From Spongiivirga citrea (GTDB taxonomy: Bacteria; Bacteroidota; Bacteroidia; Flavobacteriales; Flavobacteriaceae): a stretch of DNA of 64,000 bases. Where the stretch lies: positions 124,001 to 188,000 of the forward strand of contig NZ_JAABOQ010000003.1 in NCBI RefSeq assembly GCF_010671565.1. Direction: 5' to 3'. Under the pieces are notes generated by a model. The model had not been told where the DNA came from, did not search any database, and worked only from the letters and a program-made list of their open reading frames with translations. Both the position numbers and the translations under genes were made by a program. Of this stretch, positions 15,503 through 25,678 are shown in pieces (position 1 is the stretch's first letter; each line of letters starts with the position of its first letter).

Positions 15503-16813
15503 ATGAGTACAAATACAGTTCCGTACACGGCATATAAAGTAAAAGATATTACACTTGCTGACTGGGGAAGAAAAGAAATTGAATTGGCTGAGGCTGAAAT
15601 GCCTGGATTAATGTCTCTTCGTGAAGAATACAAAAATGAGCAGCCATTAAAAGGAGCTCGAATTGCAGGTTGTTTGCACATGACTATTCAAACTGCAGTA
15701 TTAATTGAAACTTTGGTTGCATTAGGTGCTGAAGTAACTTGGAGTTCATGTAACATTTTCTCTACTCAGGATCAAGCTGCCGCCGCTATTGCTGCTGTTG
15801 GTATTCCTGTATATGCATGGAAAGGGATGAATGAAGAGGAATTTGATTGGTGTATTGAGCAGACACTTTTCTTTGGTGAAGACAGAAAACCATTGAACAT
15901 GATCCTTGATGATGGTGGTGATTTGACCAATATGGTGCTAGATCGTTATCCTGAATTAGTTGATGGAATTAACGGACTTTCTGAAGAAACGACTACTGGA
16001 GTTCACAGATTATATGAGCGTATGGCAAATGGGACGTTACCAATGCCAGCCATCAACATAAACGACAGTGTTACCAAATCAAAATTTGACAACAAATACG
16101 GTTGCAAAGAAAGTGCAGTAGATGCGATTCGTCGTGCGACGGATGTAATGCTAGCTGGAAAACGTGTTACCGTTTGTGGTTACGGAGATGTTGGTAAAGG
16201 TACAGCCGCTTCATTTAAAGGTGCAGGTTCAATCGTTACTGTTACTGAAGTAGATCCTATCTGTGCACTACAAGCGGCAATGGATGGTTTTGAAGTAAAA
16301 AGATTAGAAACGGTTGTTGGTAATTCGGACATTGTGATTACAACTACAGGAAATAAAGATATCGTTCGTGGTGAGCACTTCGAAGCAATGAAAGACAAGA
16401 CTATCGTATGTAATATTGGTCATTTTGATAATGAGATCGATGTTGCTTGGTTAAATAGTAAAAGTCAAAAAGTAGAGATCAAACCTCAGGTTGACAAATA
16501 CAATATTAATGGCAAAGACATTATTTTATTAGCAGAAGGTCGTTTGGTAAACCTTGGTTGTGCGACTGGACACCCAAGTTTTGTAATGAGTAACTCATTT
16601 ACTAATCAAACACTAGCGCAAATTGAACTTTGGAATAATATAAAAAACTACAAAAACGAAGTTTATATGTTACCAAAGCATCTTGATGAGAAAGTAGCGA
16701 AACTGCACCTTGCAAAAATTGGTGTTGAATTAACAGAGCTTCGTAAAGATCAAGCAGACTATATCGGTGTAAAGGTTGAAGGACCGTTTAAGCCTGAGTA
16801 TTACAGATACTAA
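15503..16813 (+). CDS. sahH: Adenosylhomocysteinase
   Basis: The 436-residue protein is full length for the family. Marks are the N-terminal [19 protein letters not shown], the substrate-pocket sequence [10 protein letters not shown], the NAD-binding loop [20 protein letters not shown] and the C-terminal tail ending FKPEYYRY, whose Lys-Tyr pair closes over NAD in the neighbouring subunit. It splits S-adenosylhomocysteine into adenosine and homocysteine and so relieves inhibition of methyltransferases. A TAnnTTTG box precedes it and a terminator follows, so it is a single-gene unit. Confidence 0.98.
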   Translation: MSTNTVPYTAYKVKDITLADWGRKEIELAEAEMPGLMSLREEYKNEQPLKGARIAGCLHMTIQTAVLIETLVALGAEVTWSSCNIFSTQDQAAAAIAAVGIPVYAWKGMNEEEFDWCIEQTLFFGEDRKPLNMILDDGGDLTNMVLDRYPELVDGINGLSEETTTGVHRLYERMANGTLPMPAININDSVTKSKFDNKYGCKESAVDAIRRATDVMLAGKRVTVCGYGDVGKGTAASFKGAGSIVTVTEVDPICALQAAMDGFEVKRLETVVGNSDIVITTTGNKDIVRGEHFEAMKDKTIVCNIGHFDNEIDVAWLNSKSQKVEIKPQVDKYNINGKDIILLAEGRLVNLGCATGHPSFVMSNSFTNQTLAQIELWNNIKNYKNEVYMLPKHLDEKVAKLHLAKIGVELTELRKDQADYIGVKVEGPFKPEYYRY

Positions 16814-16877
16814 ATAGGCAGTTAGCGCAACTAGAGATAAGACTCAAGACCGCTTAGCTTTTATATATTAGACTAAG

Positions 16878-16905
16878 ACCCTCGCCAATTATGGTGAGGG
16901 TTTTG
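16878..16905 (+). terminator. Terminator of sahH
   Basis: ACCCTCGCC (16878-16886) pairs with GGTGAGGGT (16893-16901) over a 6-nt loop, with one G-U pair, followed by TTTTGATTT. Confidence 0.85.
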
Positions 16906-16944
16906 ATTTATTATTAGCTGGAAACTTTACACAGGTAGGTTTGT

Positions 16945-16952
16945 TACTTTTG
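16945..16952 (+). promoter_or_regulatory. TAnnTTTG box directly before a start codon
   Basis: TACTTTTG ends 4 bp before the ATG at 16957. With the usual distance from -7 box to start point, transcription would begin at or next to the ATG, giving a leaderless mRNA. Confidence 0.55.
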
Positions 16953-16956
16953 GCGT

Positions 16957-17769
16957 ATGAAAAACACGATTAAAATTCTGTGTACGGATATAGACGGTAC
17001 TTTATTAAATGAAGAACGGTGGCTAAGTAATCGTACCATTACTGCTTTTTCGAAAATCCAATTACCTACCATACTTGCGTCATCAAGACCACCTCAAGCA
17101 ATGCGATATTTACAGGAAGGACTTGGCATTTCCGGAAGCGCGCTTATTGCGTTTAATGGCGGATTGATTTTGGGTGAAAATGGAAAGCTTATAGAAAGTA
17201 ATAAGTTATCTACGAAAATATTAGAAACACTCAAAAAACATCATTCAAATCACAATTACAACTTAAGTATTTACAGCTTCGAACACTGGTTTACTGCCAG
17301 AGAAGATCAGCATACCAAACATGAAATCTTTACTACAAGAGATTCTCCGAAAATTCAGTCGGTAGCTCAAACCTTAGACTTTCTTGTTTCTAAAGAGCTG
17401 GGAATCCATAAACTTATGTGTATGGGAACTCCAGATGAACTGGATAGCATCGTACAATTTCTTTCTCCTATACACGGAAATGAAGTTCACTTATATCGAT
17501 CTAAAGACACCTATCTCGAAATTACACCGAAGTATATTGATAAGGCAAAAGCACTAAAAAAATTGCTCGATACAGACTTTGACCACGGAATTGATACAGT
17601 AATAGCCTTTGGAGATAATCATAATGACGATGAATTATTGCGTAATGCTCGTTATGGAGTTGCCGTAGCAAACGCAACGGATAACTTAAAATCTATGGCA
17701 GATTATGTAAGCCCCTACACAAATAAAGAGGATGCAGTAGCTAGAACTATGGAAAAGATGCTTCTTTAA
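16957..17769 (+). CDS. Cof-type HAD-superfamily phosphatase
   Basis: The 270-residue protein has HAD motif I TDIDGTLLN (Asp11 nucleophile, Asp13), motif II LASSRPP, a Lys in DKAKALKKLL (motif III) and motif IV FGDNHNDDELL. The cap domain lies between motifs II and III, as in the Cof/type IIB branch that dephosphorylates sugar phosphates and similar metabolites in the cytoplasm. The substrate is not readable. Its -7 box ends 4 bp before the ATG, which suggests a leaderless transcript. Confidence 0.92.
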   Translation: MKNTIKILCTDIDGTLLNEERWLSNRTITAFSKIQLPTILASSRPPQAMRYLQEGLGISGSALIAFNGGLILGENGKLIESNKLSTKILETLKKHHSNHNYNLSIYSFEHWFTAREDQHTKHEIFTTRDSPKIQSVAQTLDFLVSKELGIHKLMCMGTPDELDSIVQFLSPIHGNEVHLYRSKDTYLEITPKYIDKAKALKKLLDTDFDHGIDTVIAFGDNHNDDELLRNARYGVAVANATDNLKSMADYVSPYTNKEDAVARTMEKMLL

Positions 17770-17812
17770 AAGAACAGAGCTTTGTTAACTCATAAATGAT
17801 ACTGCAACTATA

Positions 17813-18505
17813 TCAACATTCTTTCGTATTCGAATCACAATGATCACCTTCAGCAATCACTTCAATTGGTGATACTTTGGCAAAGGCATCTAAAAATACA
17901 TGCGGTGGTTGCGCACCACTAAATCCGTATTTGTCATTAAGTATAAAAAATGGGACTCCTGTTACACCTCGTTGTTGATAATGAGCTATTTCTTGTTTTA
18001 CGGTGTATCCAATGCTGTCATCGGCAATGATGCGTTTTGTTTTTTCAGCATCCCATCCGTATTCTGACATCACCTCAACTAAAACATCGATGTCATTTAA
18101 GTGAAGGTTTTCGTCAAAGTAAGCCTTTAAGAAACGCTCCTTAAGCGTATCTCTAAACCCTTCTTCTCCGGCAACATGTAATAATTGATGTAGTGGTAGC
18201 GTATTTACTGCTAACCATTTATCACCAAAATTAAAGGTGATCCCTTCCTCCTTTCCGGCTTCTACAAGACGATCAGTCATGCTTTTGGTTCGTTCCAAAT
18301 CACCAAACTTATTAAGTAAATAGGTGTCCCTGTTTAAACCGGATTCAGGCATACTAGGATCTAATTGAAATGGATGCCAAGTCACCTCCACAGTCGCTCC
18401 TTTCCATTCGGTCAGCGCTTTTTCTAATCGGCGTTTACCTACATAACACCAAGGACAAGCAACATCAGAGACCACATCAAGTTTTATTATTTGTTTTTGC
18501 ACCAT
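17813..18505 (-). CDS. DsbA family oxidoreductase (FrnE-like)
   Basis: The 230-residue protein has no signal peptide. Its thioredoxin-fold start reads DVVSDVACPWCYVGKRRLE with Cys17 and Cys20 (CPWC), followed by the helical insertion and the cis-Pro loop GVTGVPFFI with GFSGAQPPHVF. This is the cytoplasmic FrnE / 2-hydroxychromene isomerase-like branch of DsbA proteins, involved in disulfide or quinone-type redox chemistry. It stands alone between the HAD gene (convergent) and the LytTR regulator gene. Confidence 0.88.
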   Translation of the reverse strand: MVQKQIIKLDVVSDVACPWCYVGKRRLEKALTEWKGATVEVTWHPFQLDPSMPESGLNRDTYLLNKFGDLERTKSMTDRLVEAGKEEGITFNFGDKWLAVNTLPLHQLLHVAGEEGFRDTLKERFLKAYFDENLHLNDIDVLVEVMSEYGWDAEKTKRIIADDSIGYTVKQEIAHYQQRGVTGVPFFILNDKYGFSGAQPPHVFLDAFAKVSPIEVIAEGDHCDSNTKEC

Positions 18506-18578
18506 GCAATTTTAGTTTAAGTTATGTGATGTTGGTCGGAAAGATTTTATAAAACCTACTTTTTGAAAATTGAATATA

Positions 18579-19328
18579 CTACATATCCAACCACTTTTTG
18601 AAGTTGGAAGCACGCTCTCTAGACACGATTATCTGTTCTTCATCTTTTGGTTGCAGTTTTAGTAGTAACCTGCTGTTAAAATAGCTGTGAATCTCCACTA
18701 CTGAGTTAACAGAAACCACGTATTTGCGGTTTACTCTAAAAAACTGAATGGGATTTAAAATCTCTTCTAATTGATCTAATGAATATTCTACCGGGTAGCT
18801 TTTTCCTGTATTTGTAAACAAATAAATAAGTCCATCATTACTTTTAAAATACGCTATGTCTGCTACCTTGAAGGTAATAAATTGGTTACCAATTTTGATC
18901 ATAAAACGACGCTTATACTCCTTGGTAAACATTGACCGCAATTGATCGATTTTATCAGTCGAATTTTGAACGGGTTTTAGTTTATGAAACTTACTAAGCG
19001 CATTTTCAAGATCTTTTTTATCAATAGGCTTTAATAAATAATCCAATCCATTATACTTAAATCCGCGTATGGCGTATTCATTAAATGCGGTTGTGAAAAT
19101 TACTGGAGGATGTTCATCCAAAGCATCTAGAATATCAAAACCATAACCATCATTTAATTGAATGTCTAAAAAAACAATATCCGGTTGCTTTTCTTTCTTA
19201 AACCACTTTAATCCGCTTTCAACCGAAGTTAATTGCGCCAAAATTTTAATATCTGGTGCCAATTCGCCAATAAGATTGGCCAATCTTCTAGATGCAATAT
19301 TTTCATCTTCAACAATTACTGCAGTCAT
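18579..19328 (-). CDS. LytTR-type response regulator
   Basis: The 249-residue protein has a receiver domain with the phospho-acceptor Asp55 in IVFLDIQL and the switch Lys in YLLKPIDKKDL, then a LytTR DNA-binding domain (about 140-249) with FKVADIAYFKSNDGL and FFRVNRKYVVSV. Its start is 2 bp from the stop of the upstream kinase gene, so the two are translationally coupled. The pair is divergent from the TonB receptor gene at 20665, which may be its target. Confidence 0.93.
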   Translation of the reverse strand: MTAVIVEDENIASRRLANLIGELAPDIKILAQLTSVESGLKWFKKEKQPDIVFLDIQLNDGYGFDILDALDEHPPVIFTTAFNEYAIRGFKYNGLDYLLKPIDKKDLENALSKFHKLKPVQNSTDKIDQLRSMFTKEYKRRFMIKIGNQFITFKVADIAYFKSNDGLIYLFTNTGKSYPVEYSLDQLEEILNPIQFFRVNRKYVVSVNSVVEIHSYFNSRLLLKLQPKDEEQIIVSRERASNFKKWLDM

Positions 19329-19330
19329 AA

Positions 19331-20413
19331 CTAACTAACGGCTAATAGCGATAATGGTTTAACATTTTTGGATAACAGTGGAATAGTAACCCTAAAAAAA
19401 CCTTCAGCAACCACGCAGCCTACTTTTTTATCAGTATAAAACGAATAGCGCTTTTGAATATTTTTTAAGCCTAGCTGAGTGCTTGGTTCTTCCGCTGGTC
19501 TTTTGTGTAAATTATTCTTTATTGATATCTCAAAATCCTTAGCTTCTATTCGAATTTGCAGTGGCTTTTCTTTAGAAAAATAATTATGCTTTAACGCATT
19601 TTCCACAAGCATTTGTAATGATAAAGTTGGGAGCACAAAATCTTTAGGATTTACCATAATATTGGTTGATATGACCACCGCATCTTTGTGCCTCACATCC
19701 ATCATGAAAATAAACGAATCTAAAAAGTTTAACTCCTTTTCTAAACTTACCAAATCTTGCTCTCTATTATCTAAAATATACCGATAGCACGATGCCAATC
19801 TAGAAACAAAGTCTGATGCCAAATCCCTATCTTCATACATGAGTGACGTTAAGGTATTTAAACTGTTAAATAAAAAATGCGGACTAATTTGATCCTTTAA
19901 TGACTTGTACTTAGACAGCGTAGCCTCTTTCGCAACCTCATGTAACTTATTTTCAACTTCTTTACTTTGTTTTAATGAATAATAAAAAAGATTAAATGCC
20001 ATTAGACCTAAACACAATACTATAGATCGCAAAAAATCTATCCGGAATCGCAACCAAGGGTCGTCTGGATTTAACCGACAAAGATCATCAAAAACAAAAA
20101 TGCCCGAATAATATATTGTAGCAGAAACCGGCAAAAACAAGGCTATATTGATAAATAAAATCCGTAAACTGCTAGAAAGATCTAGTGCACTATTTGGGTG
20201 TAGACGGGTGTATCTTTTTACCATCCAATCATTCGTCTCCCAAGTATAGAAAAAAAGAAAAACCGCAGTTGCAAAGTAAAATGAAGCAGTTGCAATATGT
20301 TCTTCATCATCGGTTACACTGCTCTCGTCAATGGTAAGTTTTATTAACGAAAAGATAATCGCGACGACTAATAATCGCAAACTATATTTCTTTAATTTTT
20401 GTTTAAAACGCAT
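19331..20413 (-). CDS. LytS-type membrane histidine kinase
   Basis: With the ATG at 20413 the product is 360 residues; the frame opens 12 bp earlier only at a TTG. Four membrane helices fill the first about 150 residues, followed by the His_kinase domain with QISPHFLFNSLNTL (His about 179) and an ATPase part with MLVENALKHN. No extracellular domain is visible, so it probably senses through the membrane helices or a partner. It is the upstream gene of the LytTR regulator. The divergent 251-bp gap to the TonB receptor holds no clear promoter match. Confidence 0.9.
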   Translation of the reverse strand: MRFKQKLKKYSLRLLVVAIIFSLIKLTIDESSVTDDEEHIATASFYFATAVFLFFYTWETNDWMVKRYTRLHPNSALDLSSSLRILFINIALFLPVSATIYYSGIFVFDDLCRLNPDDPWLRFRIDFLRSIVLCLGLMAFNLFYYSLKQSKEVENKLHEVAKEATLSKYKSLKDQISPHFLFNSLNTLTSLMYEDRDLASDFVSRLASCYRYILDNREQDLVSLEKELNFLDSFIFMMDVRHKDAVVISTNIMVNPKDFVLPTLSLQMLVENALKHNYFSKEKPLQIRIEAKDFEISIKNNLHKRPAEEPSTQLGLKNIQKRYSFYTDKKVGCVVAEGFFRVTIPLLSKNVKPLSLLAVS

Positions 20414-20664
20414 TTCTTGCACCAATTGCTAACCATAAAGATAGCCAACCAGTATTCAAAGTAATATCCCATTTTACATAAACTGACTTATTTAGTGTTG
20501 AATTGTTGATTTATACACTTTAATTGTATTTGCTGTCCGAAACTTCAAGCTAGAACGACTTAATACGATTATTAGACAGCTTAATAAACTAAATCACCAC
20601 TTAAGAATTTTATATTTCTACAACGCAATGCTGTTTTTCATATTTGGGTAAAAATTGATCAATC

Positions 20665-23049
20665 ATGAAAAAACTACTTGTAATATCATTGATACTGTTT
20701 TCTTTCTGTATCCATGCGCAAACGGGCATTATTAAAGGATTAGTAACCGATAAACAATCAGAAATTCCATTAGAAGGAGCAACAATTGAATTGTTCAACA
20801 CCCAATCTTCCAAAGGCGTGGTAACCGATAGCGATGGCTATTTTAGATTAGAAAACGTTCCAGTAGGTAGACAAACCATACGCGTAAGTTATATAGGTTT
20901 TGAAACTACCACCATTCCCAATATCGTAGTTACTTCGGGAAAGGATGCAGTAGTTAATATCAATTTGGTTGAATCATTCAATCAACTAGATGAAGTGGTT
21001 TTAACTACAGAAACCAATAAAGACAGGGCTTTGAATAAATTAGCTGCGGTATCGGCCAGACAATTTAGTGTTGAAGAGGTAAATCGCTTCTCAGGAGGGC
21101 GCAGTGATGTTGGGCGGCTTGCGGCAAATTTTGCCGGAGTATCAGCTCCTGATGATAGTCGAAATGATATTGTAGTAAGAGGAAATAGCCCAACCGGATT
21201 ATTATGGCGATTAGAAGGGGTGCCTATCCCCAGTCCTAACCATTATTCAACTGCAGGAACTACTGGCGGTCCAGTATCTGCTCTAAACACAAATATGCTG
21301 AAAAACTCAGATTTTATTACTTCTGCTTTTCCTTCGGAGTACGGCAATGCACTTGGTGGAGTATTTGACCTAGGGTTTAGAAAAGGTAATATTGATGATT
21401 ATGAATATACAGCACAGGTTGGAGTATTTACTGGCGTCGAAGTAATGGCTGAAGGGCCACTTGGGAAGAACAAAGGGTCCTTTTTAATAGCCGGAAGATA
21501 CTCTTTGGTAGGTCTCTTAGGCGTAGGAGCTGGTGGTACTGCTGCTACGCCAAATTATAATGATGTTTCATTCAATCTTGATTTTGGCAAAGGAAAGCTA
21601 GGAAACTTTAGTTTATTCGGAATTATCGGAAATTCTGATATAGAGTTTTTGGGTGATGACATTGATGAAGACGATCTTTTCTCAGCCGAAGATGAAAATG
21701 CATTTGTCGACTCTGGTTTTGGCGTGGTTGGACTAAAACATAGAATCCTTATTGGCAATAGCTCATATTTAAGGACGGTACTTTCCGGTTCATTTTCTTC
21801 AAGTGAGTTTACTGCCGACAGATTTATAGATAAAGACACTCCGCAAGAGCGTACTATCTTATTTAATGAAGCGGATAATACGGAAAATCGCTTTAGTTTT
21901 TCAACTTTATTCAATTCAAAGCTCAGTAGTAAAAGCACTTTACGCATAGGCGTTTTGGCAGAAACCTTTGGAATTGATTATAACGAAAGTACTCGCGAAG
22001 AGCAACCAGATAGTGATGGTGATGGCGATCCTGATCTTTTTAACTTCACCAATATTGATGATAATCTAAGTATCATACAACCTTATATTCAGGGACAATT
22101 TAGACTTACTGAAAAATTAACGCTTAATACCGGTTTGCATGGTCAGTACAGTTCTTTAAATGAGCAATTCGTTTTTGAGCCACGTACCGCAATTAATTAT
22201 ACAGTAGCTAATAATCATAAAATAAACATTGGTTATGGACTTCACCATCAATCAATACCCCTACCCTTATTATTTTTAAATGAAAATATAAGTGGTTCAT
22301 TGATTCAAACCAATCGCAATCTTGACTTTGTACGAAGCGATCATTATGTACTTGGTTATGATGCCAAACTTTCAAATAGCTGGAGAGCTAAACTTGAGGT
22401 GTATTACCAAGATATCTCAAAAGCTGGAGTAGAATCGTTCCCGTCATTCTACTCGACCTTAACAGAGGGTGCCGATTTCGGTTTCAGCAACGATAAAGTA
22501 TCCCTAGTTAATAATGGCAGAGGTTTTAACCAAGGTATCGAACTGACTATTGAGAAATTTTTTGACAATGGATACTATGGACTACTCACTACGTCATTAT
22601 TTGAAAGTAAGTATGAAGGAAGCGATGGTATCGAACGCAACTCTCCATTCAACAATGGCTATGTTCTAAACCTCTTGACCGGAAGAGAATTCAAAATAGG
22701 CAAAGCAAAACAAAACACTCTGTTTTTTGATACTAGAATTACGGCTTCAGGTGGACGCTATTTTACGCCTATCGACCTTGAAGCATCCCAAGTCGCTGGC
22801 TTTGAAGTAACTCAGGATGATATTGCTTTTAGTGAACAATACAATGGTTATTTTAGATGGGATGTAAAATTCGGAATAAAACTAAACAGCAAATCCAAAA
22901 AGCGATCGCATCAATTTTATTTAGACTTACAAAACGTAACAGCAAACGAAAATATATTTGCCAGACGTTATAACCGCTTAACAAACGAAATCAATCAGGT
23001 TGATCAAATAGGCTTCTTCCCAGATTTTGGGTATAAATTTCAATTCTAA
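20665..23049 (+). CDS. TonB-dependent receptor, substrate unknown
   Basis: The 794-residue outer membrane protein starts MKKLLVISLILFSFCIHAQ, a signal peptide cut after HAQ. A carboxypeptidase-like domain (about 20-105) precedes a plug with the segments DIVVRGNSPTGLLWRLEGVP (about 170-189) and SAFPSEYGNALGGVFDL. A beta barrel follows, ending FGYKFQF. An EF-hand-like Asp run, DSDGDGDPD, lies in a barrel loop near residue 452. It is divergent from a LytTR two-component pair and is followed 15 bp later by two small genes, probably in one operon. No riboswitch is seen upstream. Confidence 0.9.
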   Translation: MKKLLVISLILFSFCIHAQTGIIKGLVTDKQSEIPLEGATIELFNTQSSKGVVTDSDGYFRLENVPVGRQTIRVSYIGFETTTIPNIVVTSGKDAVVNINLVESFNQLDEVVLTTETNKDRALNKLAAVSARQFSVEEVNRFSGGRSDVGRLAANFAGVSAPDDSRNDIVVRGNSPTGLLWRLEGVPIPSPNHYSTAGTTGGPVSALNTNMLKNSDFITSAFPSEYGNALGGVFDLGFRKGNIDDYEYTAQVGVFTGVEVMAEGPLGKNKGSFLIAGRYSLVGLLGVGAGGTAATPNYNDVSFNLDFGKGKLGNFSLFGIIGNSDIEFLGDDIDEDDLFSAEDENAFVDSGFGVVGLKHRILIGNSSYLRTVLSGSFSSSEFTADRFIDKDTPQERTILFNEADNTENRFSFSTLFNSKLSSKSTLRIGVLAETFGIDYNESTREEQPDSDGDGDPDLFNFTNIDDNLSIIQPYIQGQFRLTEKLTLNTGLHGQYSSLNEQFVFEPRTAINYTVANNHKINIGYGLHHQSIPLPLLFLNENISGSLIQTNRNLDFVRSDHYVLGYDAKLSNSWRAKLEVYYQDISKAGVESFPSFYSTLTEGADFGFSNDKVSLVNNGRGFNQGIELTIEKFFDNGYYGLLTTSLFESKYEGSDGIERNSPFNNGYVLNLLTGREFKIGKAKQNTLFFDTRITASGGRYFTPIDLEASQVAGFEVTQDDIAFSEQYNGYFRWDVKFGIKLNSKSKKRSHQFYLDLQNVTANENIFARRYNRLTNEINQVDQIGFFPDFGYKFQF

Positions 23050-23064
23050 TCAAACAAAATTATC

Positions 23065-23610
23065 GTGATAAAAAGAATAATAATATCAATCACATTAGTA
23101 CTAGTTATGTTATTTGTAACCGCTGCAATTGTAAATAATAAAGAGCAAGATCCTGATTTTCTAAATGATGAAATCATCACATTAGAAAAATATATTCAGC
23201 ATCGAGATGTAAAGAACACCAATGTGTCTCAAGTAGCGGTTGCTTGGCATCTAGATCATACTTTAAAGACTATTAACAGGATTGCTGAAAATCTAGAAAC
23301 ATCAGATCCTAATTTATATGAAAGTAGCTTCAGTGTGCCACGATTAATGTCTAATACATTTGGTTTTATTCCTAGGGGTCGGGCAGAATCCCCACAAAAT
23401 GTTAGGCCTCCAGAGATTATTAAAACCGAAGATATTTACAATCAAATAAAGGAAGTAAAACAAAATCTAGAAAAAATAGATTCATTAGATGAAAAGGTTT
23501 TTTTTGAACATCCTGTATTTAATAATTTAAATAGAGATCAAACCAGAAGATTTTTAAAGGTACATACCCAACATCATTTAAAGATTATACGGGATATATT
23601 GAATGACTAG
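23065..23610 (+). CDS. DinB/DUF1569-like protein with N-terminal membrane anchor
   Basis: The start is GTG, 15 bp after the TonB receptor stop. The 181-residue product has a hydrophobic N-terminus (residues 5-26) and then a helical bundle with conserved His positions, VAWHLDHTLKTI (about 63-74) and RFLKVHTQHHLKII (about 163-176). These resemble the metal-binding His set of DinB-like / DUF1569 proteins, which have no settled function. The close spacing suggests cotranscription with the receptor gene. Confidence 0.65.
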   Translation: MIKRIIISITLVLVMLFVTAAIVNNKEQDPDFLNDEIITLEKYIQHRDVKNTNVSQVAVAWHLDHTLKTINRIAENLETSDPNLYESSFSVPRLMSNTFGFIPRGRAESPQNVRPPEIIKTEDIYNQIKEVKQNLEKIDSLDEKVFFEHPVFNNLNRDQTRRFLKVHTQHHLKIIRDILND

Positions 23611-23630
23611 AAAATTAAAATTTAAGAAGT

Positions 23631-23981
23631 ATGTCTTACATGATTAAAATATCGTTACTCCTAAACATCTTTGTTTTAGCACCTGTTTGTTATGGGCTAC
23701 TCTCTAAAGCCAGTTGGGTCGATGTGAGTTATGGAAGTGCTACTGCCGCCAGAGGGATCCTACTTTCAGTTTATATCGCAATTTTATTGAGCTCCATTCT
23801 GCTATTTTTTAAGGCAGACCCAAAGTTCGTAGCTGCGTTATTGTTTGCACAAGTGATATACAAATTAACAACACCATTTACGGTAGGAACGGTTACTAAT
23901 TCGGTAGTGATTAGTAACCTGTTTATTGCGTTTTTTCATACAGTAACGCTATTTATTATTTGGAAAGAGGGCCACATTTAA
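23631..23981 (+). CDS. Small four-helix membrane protein
   Basis: The 116-residue protein consists almost wholly of four hydrophobic helices (about 5-23, 40-58, 65-83, 92-112). I do not recognise the family. It starts 20 bp after the DinB-like gene and appears to close the operon with the TonB receptor. The final helix ends in FIIWKEGHI. Confidence 0.6.
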   Translation: MSYMIKISLLLNIFVLAPVCYGLLSKASWVDVSYGSATAARGILLSVYIAILLSSILLFFKADPKFVAALLFAQVIYKLTTPFTVGTVTNSVVISNLFIAFFHTVTLFIIWKEGHI

Positions 23982-24035
23982 TTTCAGTCGTAATAGGTTT
24001 ACTTTATTGTCTGTATTACCAAGAAAACCCTTTTA

Positions 24036-24632
24036 TTAAAGTTTCATCTTTGGATCATTCTCATAAGCCGAATCAATATGAACTAATTGATCAAGAATCT
24101 CAGTGAATAATCGAAATAGTAGTTTTAAGGTTTCTTTGTCCTTTAAAATACCCGTTTGTTCAAAATACAATACATGAACCCCTTGTGGGTATTTTCGGCC
24201 AAACCAACCTTCATCTTTTCTGATGGATACATGAATTTTAGGAACCATTTCAAAAAGCATTTTTAGCTTAGGCTCTTTAAGCAGCTTTCTTACCTTGTTA
24301 TTATTGTTCGATTGAATGATATAGTTATCATCAAAACGAGGATCGCCAATTTCAATATCCTGCATGCCGAAGAATTTTCCTATATCGCTAAAAAACCCTT
24401 CACGGTAAATCTTGAAATACAAATTGTCCTTGTTCAAAAAAGGAACTCGCAAACGCGTAAAGGTCATTTTATCCCTATGAATGGTATCTAACAACAACTC
24501 CCACTCTTTATGCGAGTAACGCAACACATTTGTTTTCCAAAAACCGCGATCAATAAATTCACCATCGATGTCTTTGGCAATTTGTTGCCAGATTTCGTCT
24601 TTAGACGGACCGAAAAGGGAGTGGAGTGCCAT
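24036..24632 (-). CDS. Conserved hypothetical protein (DUF3137-like)
   Basis: The 198-residue soluble protein has no signal and begins MALHSLFGPSKDEIWQQIA. It contains a central FDDNYIIQSNNNNKVRKLL segment (about 100-118), which resembles the DxxFxVxSxN pattern of DUF3137-type proteins, and a VHLEIRKDE-like strand (HVSIRKDEGWF). Function is unknown. It is convergent with the small membrane protein gene at 23981 and marks the left end of the accessory block. Confidence 0.6.
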   Translation of the reverse strand: MALHSLFGPSKDEIWQQIAKDIDGEFIDRGFWKTNVLRYSHKEWELLLDTIHRDKMTFTRLRVPFLNKDNLYFKIYREGFFSDIGKFFGMQDIEIGDPRFDDNYIIQSNNNNKVRKLLKEPKLKMLFEMVPKIHVSIRKDEGWFGRKYPQGVHVLYFEQTGILKDKETLKLLFRLFTEILDQLVHIDSAYENDPKMKL

Positions 24633-24753
24633 TATTTATATTTTCTAATTAGTATTTATTACCGTATAAATGTTACATTATTCTATTCCTAAAACATCTG
24701 ATTAAAAGTAATTGTAGTTCTATATGAAATCTACTTTGACTCTAAGCTTAGAA

Positions 24754-25497
24754 TTAACTTTTACCTTTTCTTATTACATTTTTAATTGAATCACATGGTT
24801 TTACATATGTTTCCTTAATATACTGCGTCATTTCCTTTAACGTTTTTCCATTTGTAGGATGCTTTCCCGGATATGTAAATGTAGTCACCTTGTTATCTGA
24901 TTTATCATACCACAAAACCAGCCTATCATTTCTAATAATGGTAGTAGTATCACATAATGGGACTTGCTTAAAATTTTCTAACATTACTGGATTAAATTTC
25001 ACTTCATTGTCTAGTCCAGAACATCGAATCTTTTCATAGTGATCATCCACCCAAATCATACAGTTTTTCTTATAATACTTTGAAATGAAAAAGATCAAAA
25101 AGACAGAAAGTAAAAAACTAAAAAACCAACTTATTGTTAACTTTCTTTTGCATCTTTTTTTTACCTCTTCAAATTCTCTCTTCACCTTTTCAAACTCACT
25201 TTCATTTCTCTCCACAAAATCCTTAAAATCTTTGTATTTCAAATACCTACTCAAAATATCCAAAGTTTTGTCGTATGGTTTCGTCCTTCTAGATGTACTG
25301 TTAGCTATATGTTGATTAAAGTAACGATTAAAAGTCTCCTTGGTTATTCTATCTCCAAATTGTTTCTCTATTGTATCAGACAAATACTCAGATAATCCAT
25401 TTCCAGTATTTTTTTTAGAATCTTTCTCTGCTTTTTTAAATATTTCTTCAATTAATAAAATAATTCTTTTTCCTCTTTCGGTTTTTACCCAGCTCAT
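24754..25497 (-). CDS. Membrane-anchored protein with N-terminal HTH-like region
   Basis: The 247-residue protein has a soluble N-terminal part (1-95) with FGDRITKETFNRYFNQHI and KTLDILSRYLKYKDFKDFV, a pattern seen at the N-terminus of many unassigned Bacteroidota proteins. A charged coiled-coil stretch (98-118), one membrane helix (about 121-139) and a C-terminal outer domain of about 105 residues with two Cys (145, 158) follow. The layout, inside helix-turn-helix-like and outside sensor-like, recalls one-component membrane regulators, but DNA binding is unproven. It is divergent from the structured leader at 25679. Confidence 0.55.
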   Translation of the reverse strand: MSWVKTERGKRIILLIEEIFKKAEKDSKKNTGNGLSEYLSDTIEKQFGDRITKETFNRYFNQHIANSTSRRTKPYDKTLDILSRYLKYKDFKDFVERNESEFEKVKREFEEVKKRCKRKLTISWFFSFLLSVFLIFFISKYYKKNCMIWVDDHYEKIRCSGLDNEVKFNPVMLENFKQVPLCDTTTIIRNDRLVLWYDKSDNKVTTFTYPGKHPTNGKTLKEMTQYIKETYVKPCDSIKNVIRKGKS

Positions 25498-25678
25498 TTT
25501 AGGTTAGTTAAAGTGTTGTTTTTCATTGTGATATATAGAAAAATAATTCTTGTCGAATACTTTTCCAAAACATGTCGATAAGATGTCTAACATCTACTTC
25601 TAAATCTGCCGTTAATTCGCTTTCGAACAGTTCAAGTAACGCTTTACTAACATAACAAAAGCAATAGATCTGTTCATG

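Noticed and set aside
20414-20664. LytTR binding sites before the second TonB receptor gene
   Set aside because: No convincing pair of LytTR-type repeats was found; only a weak TGTTGA repeat.
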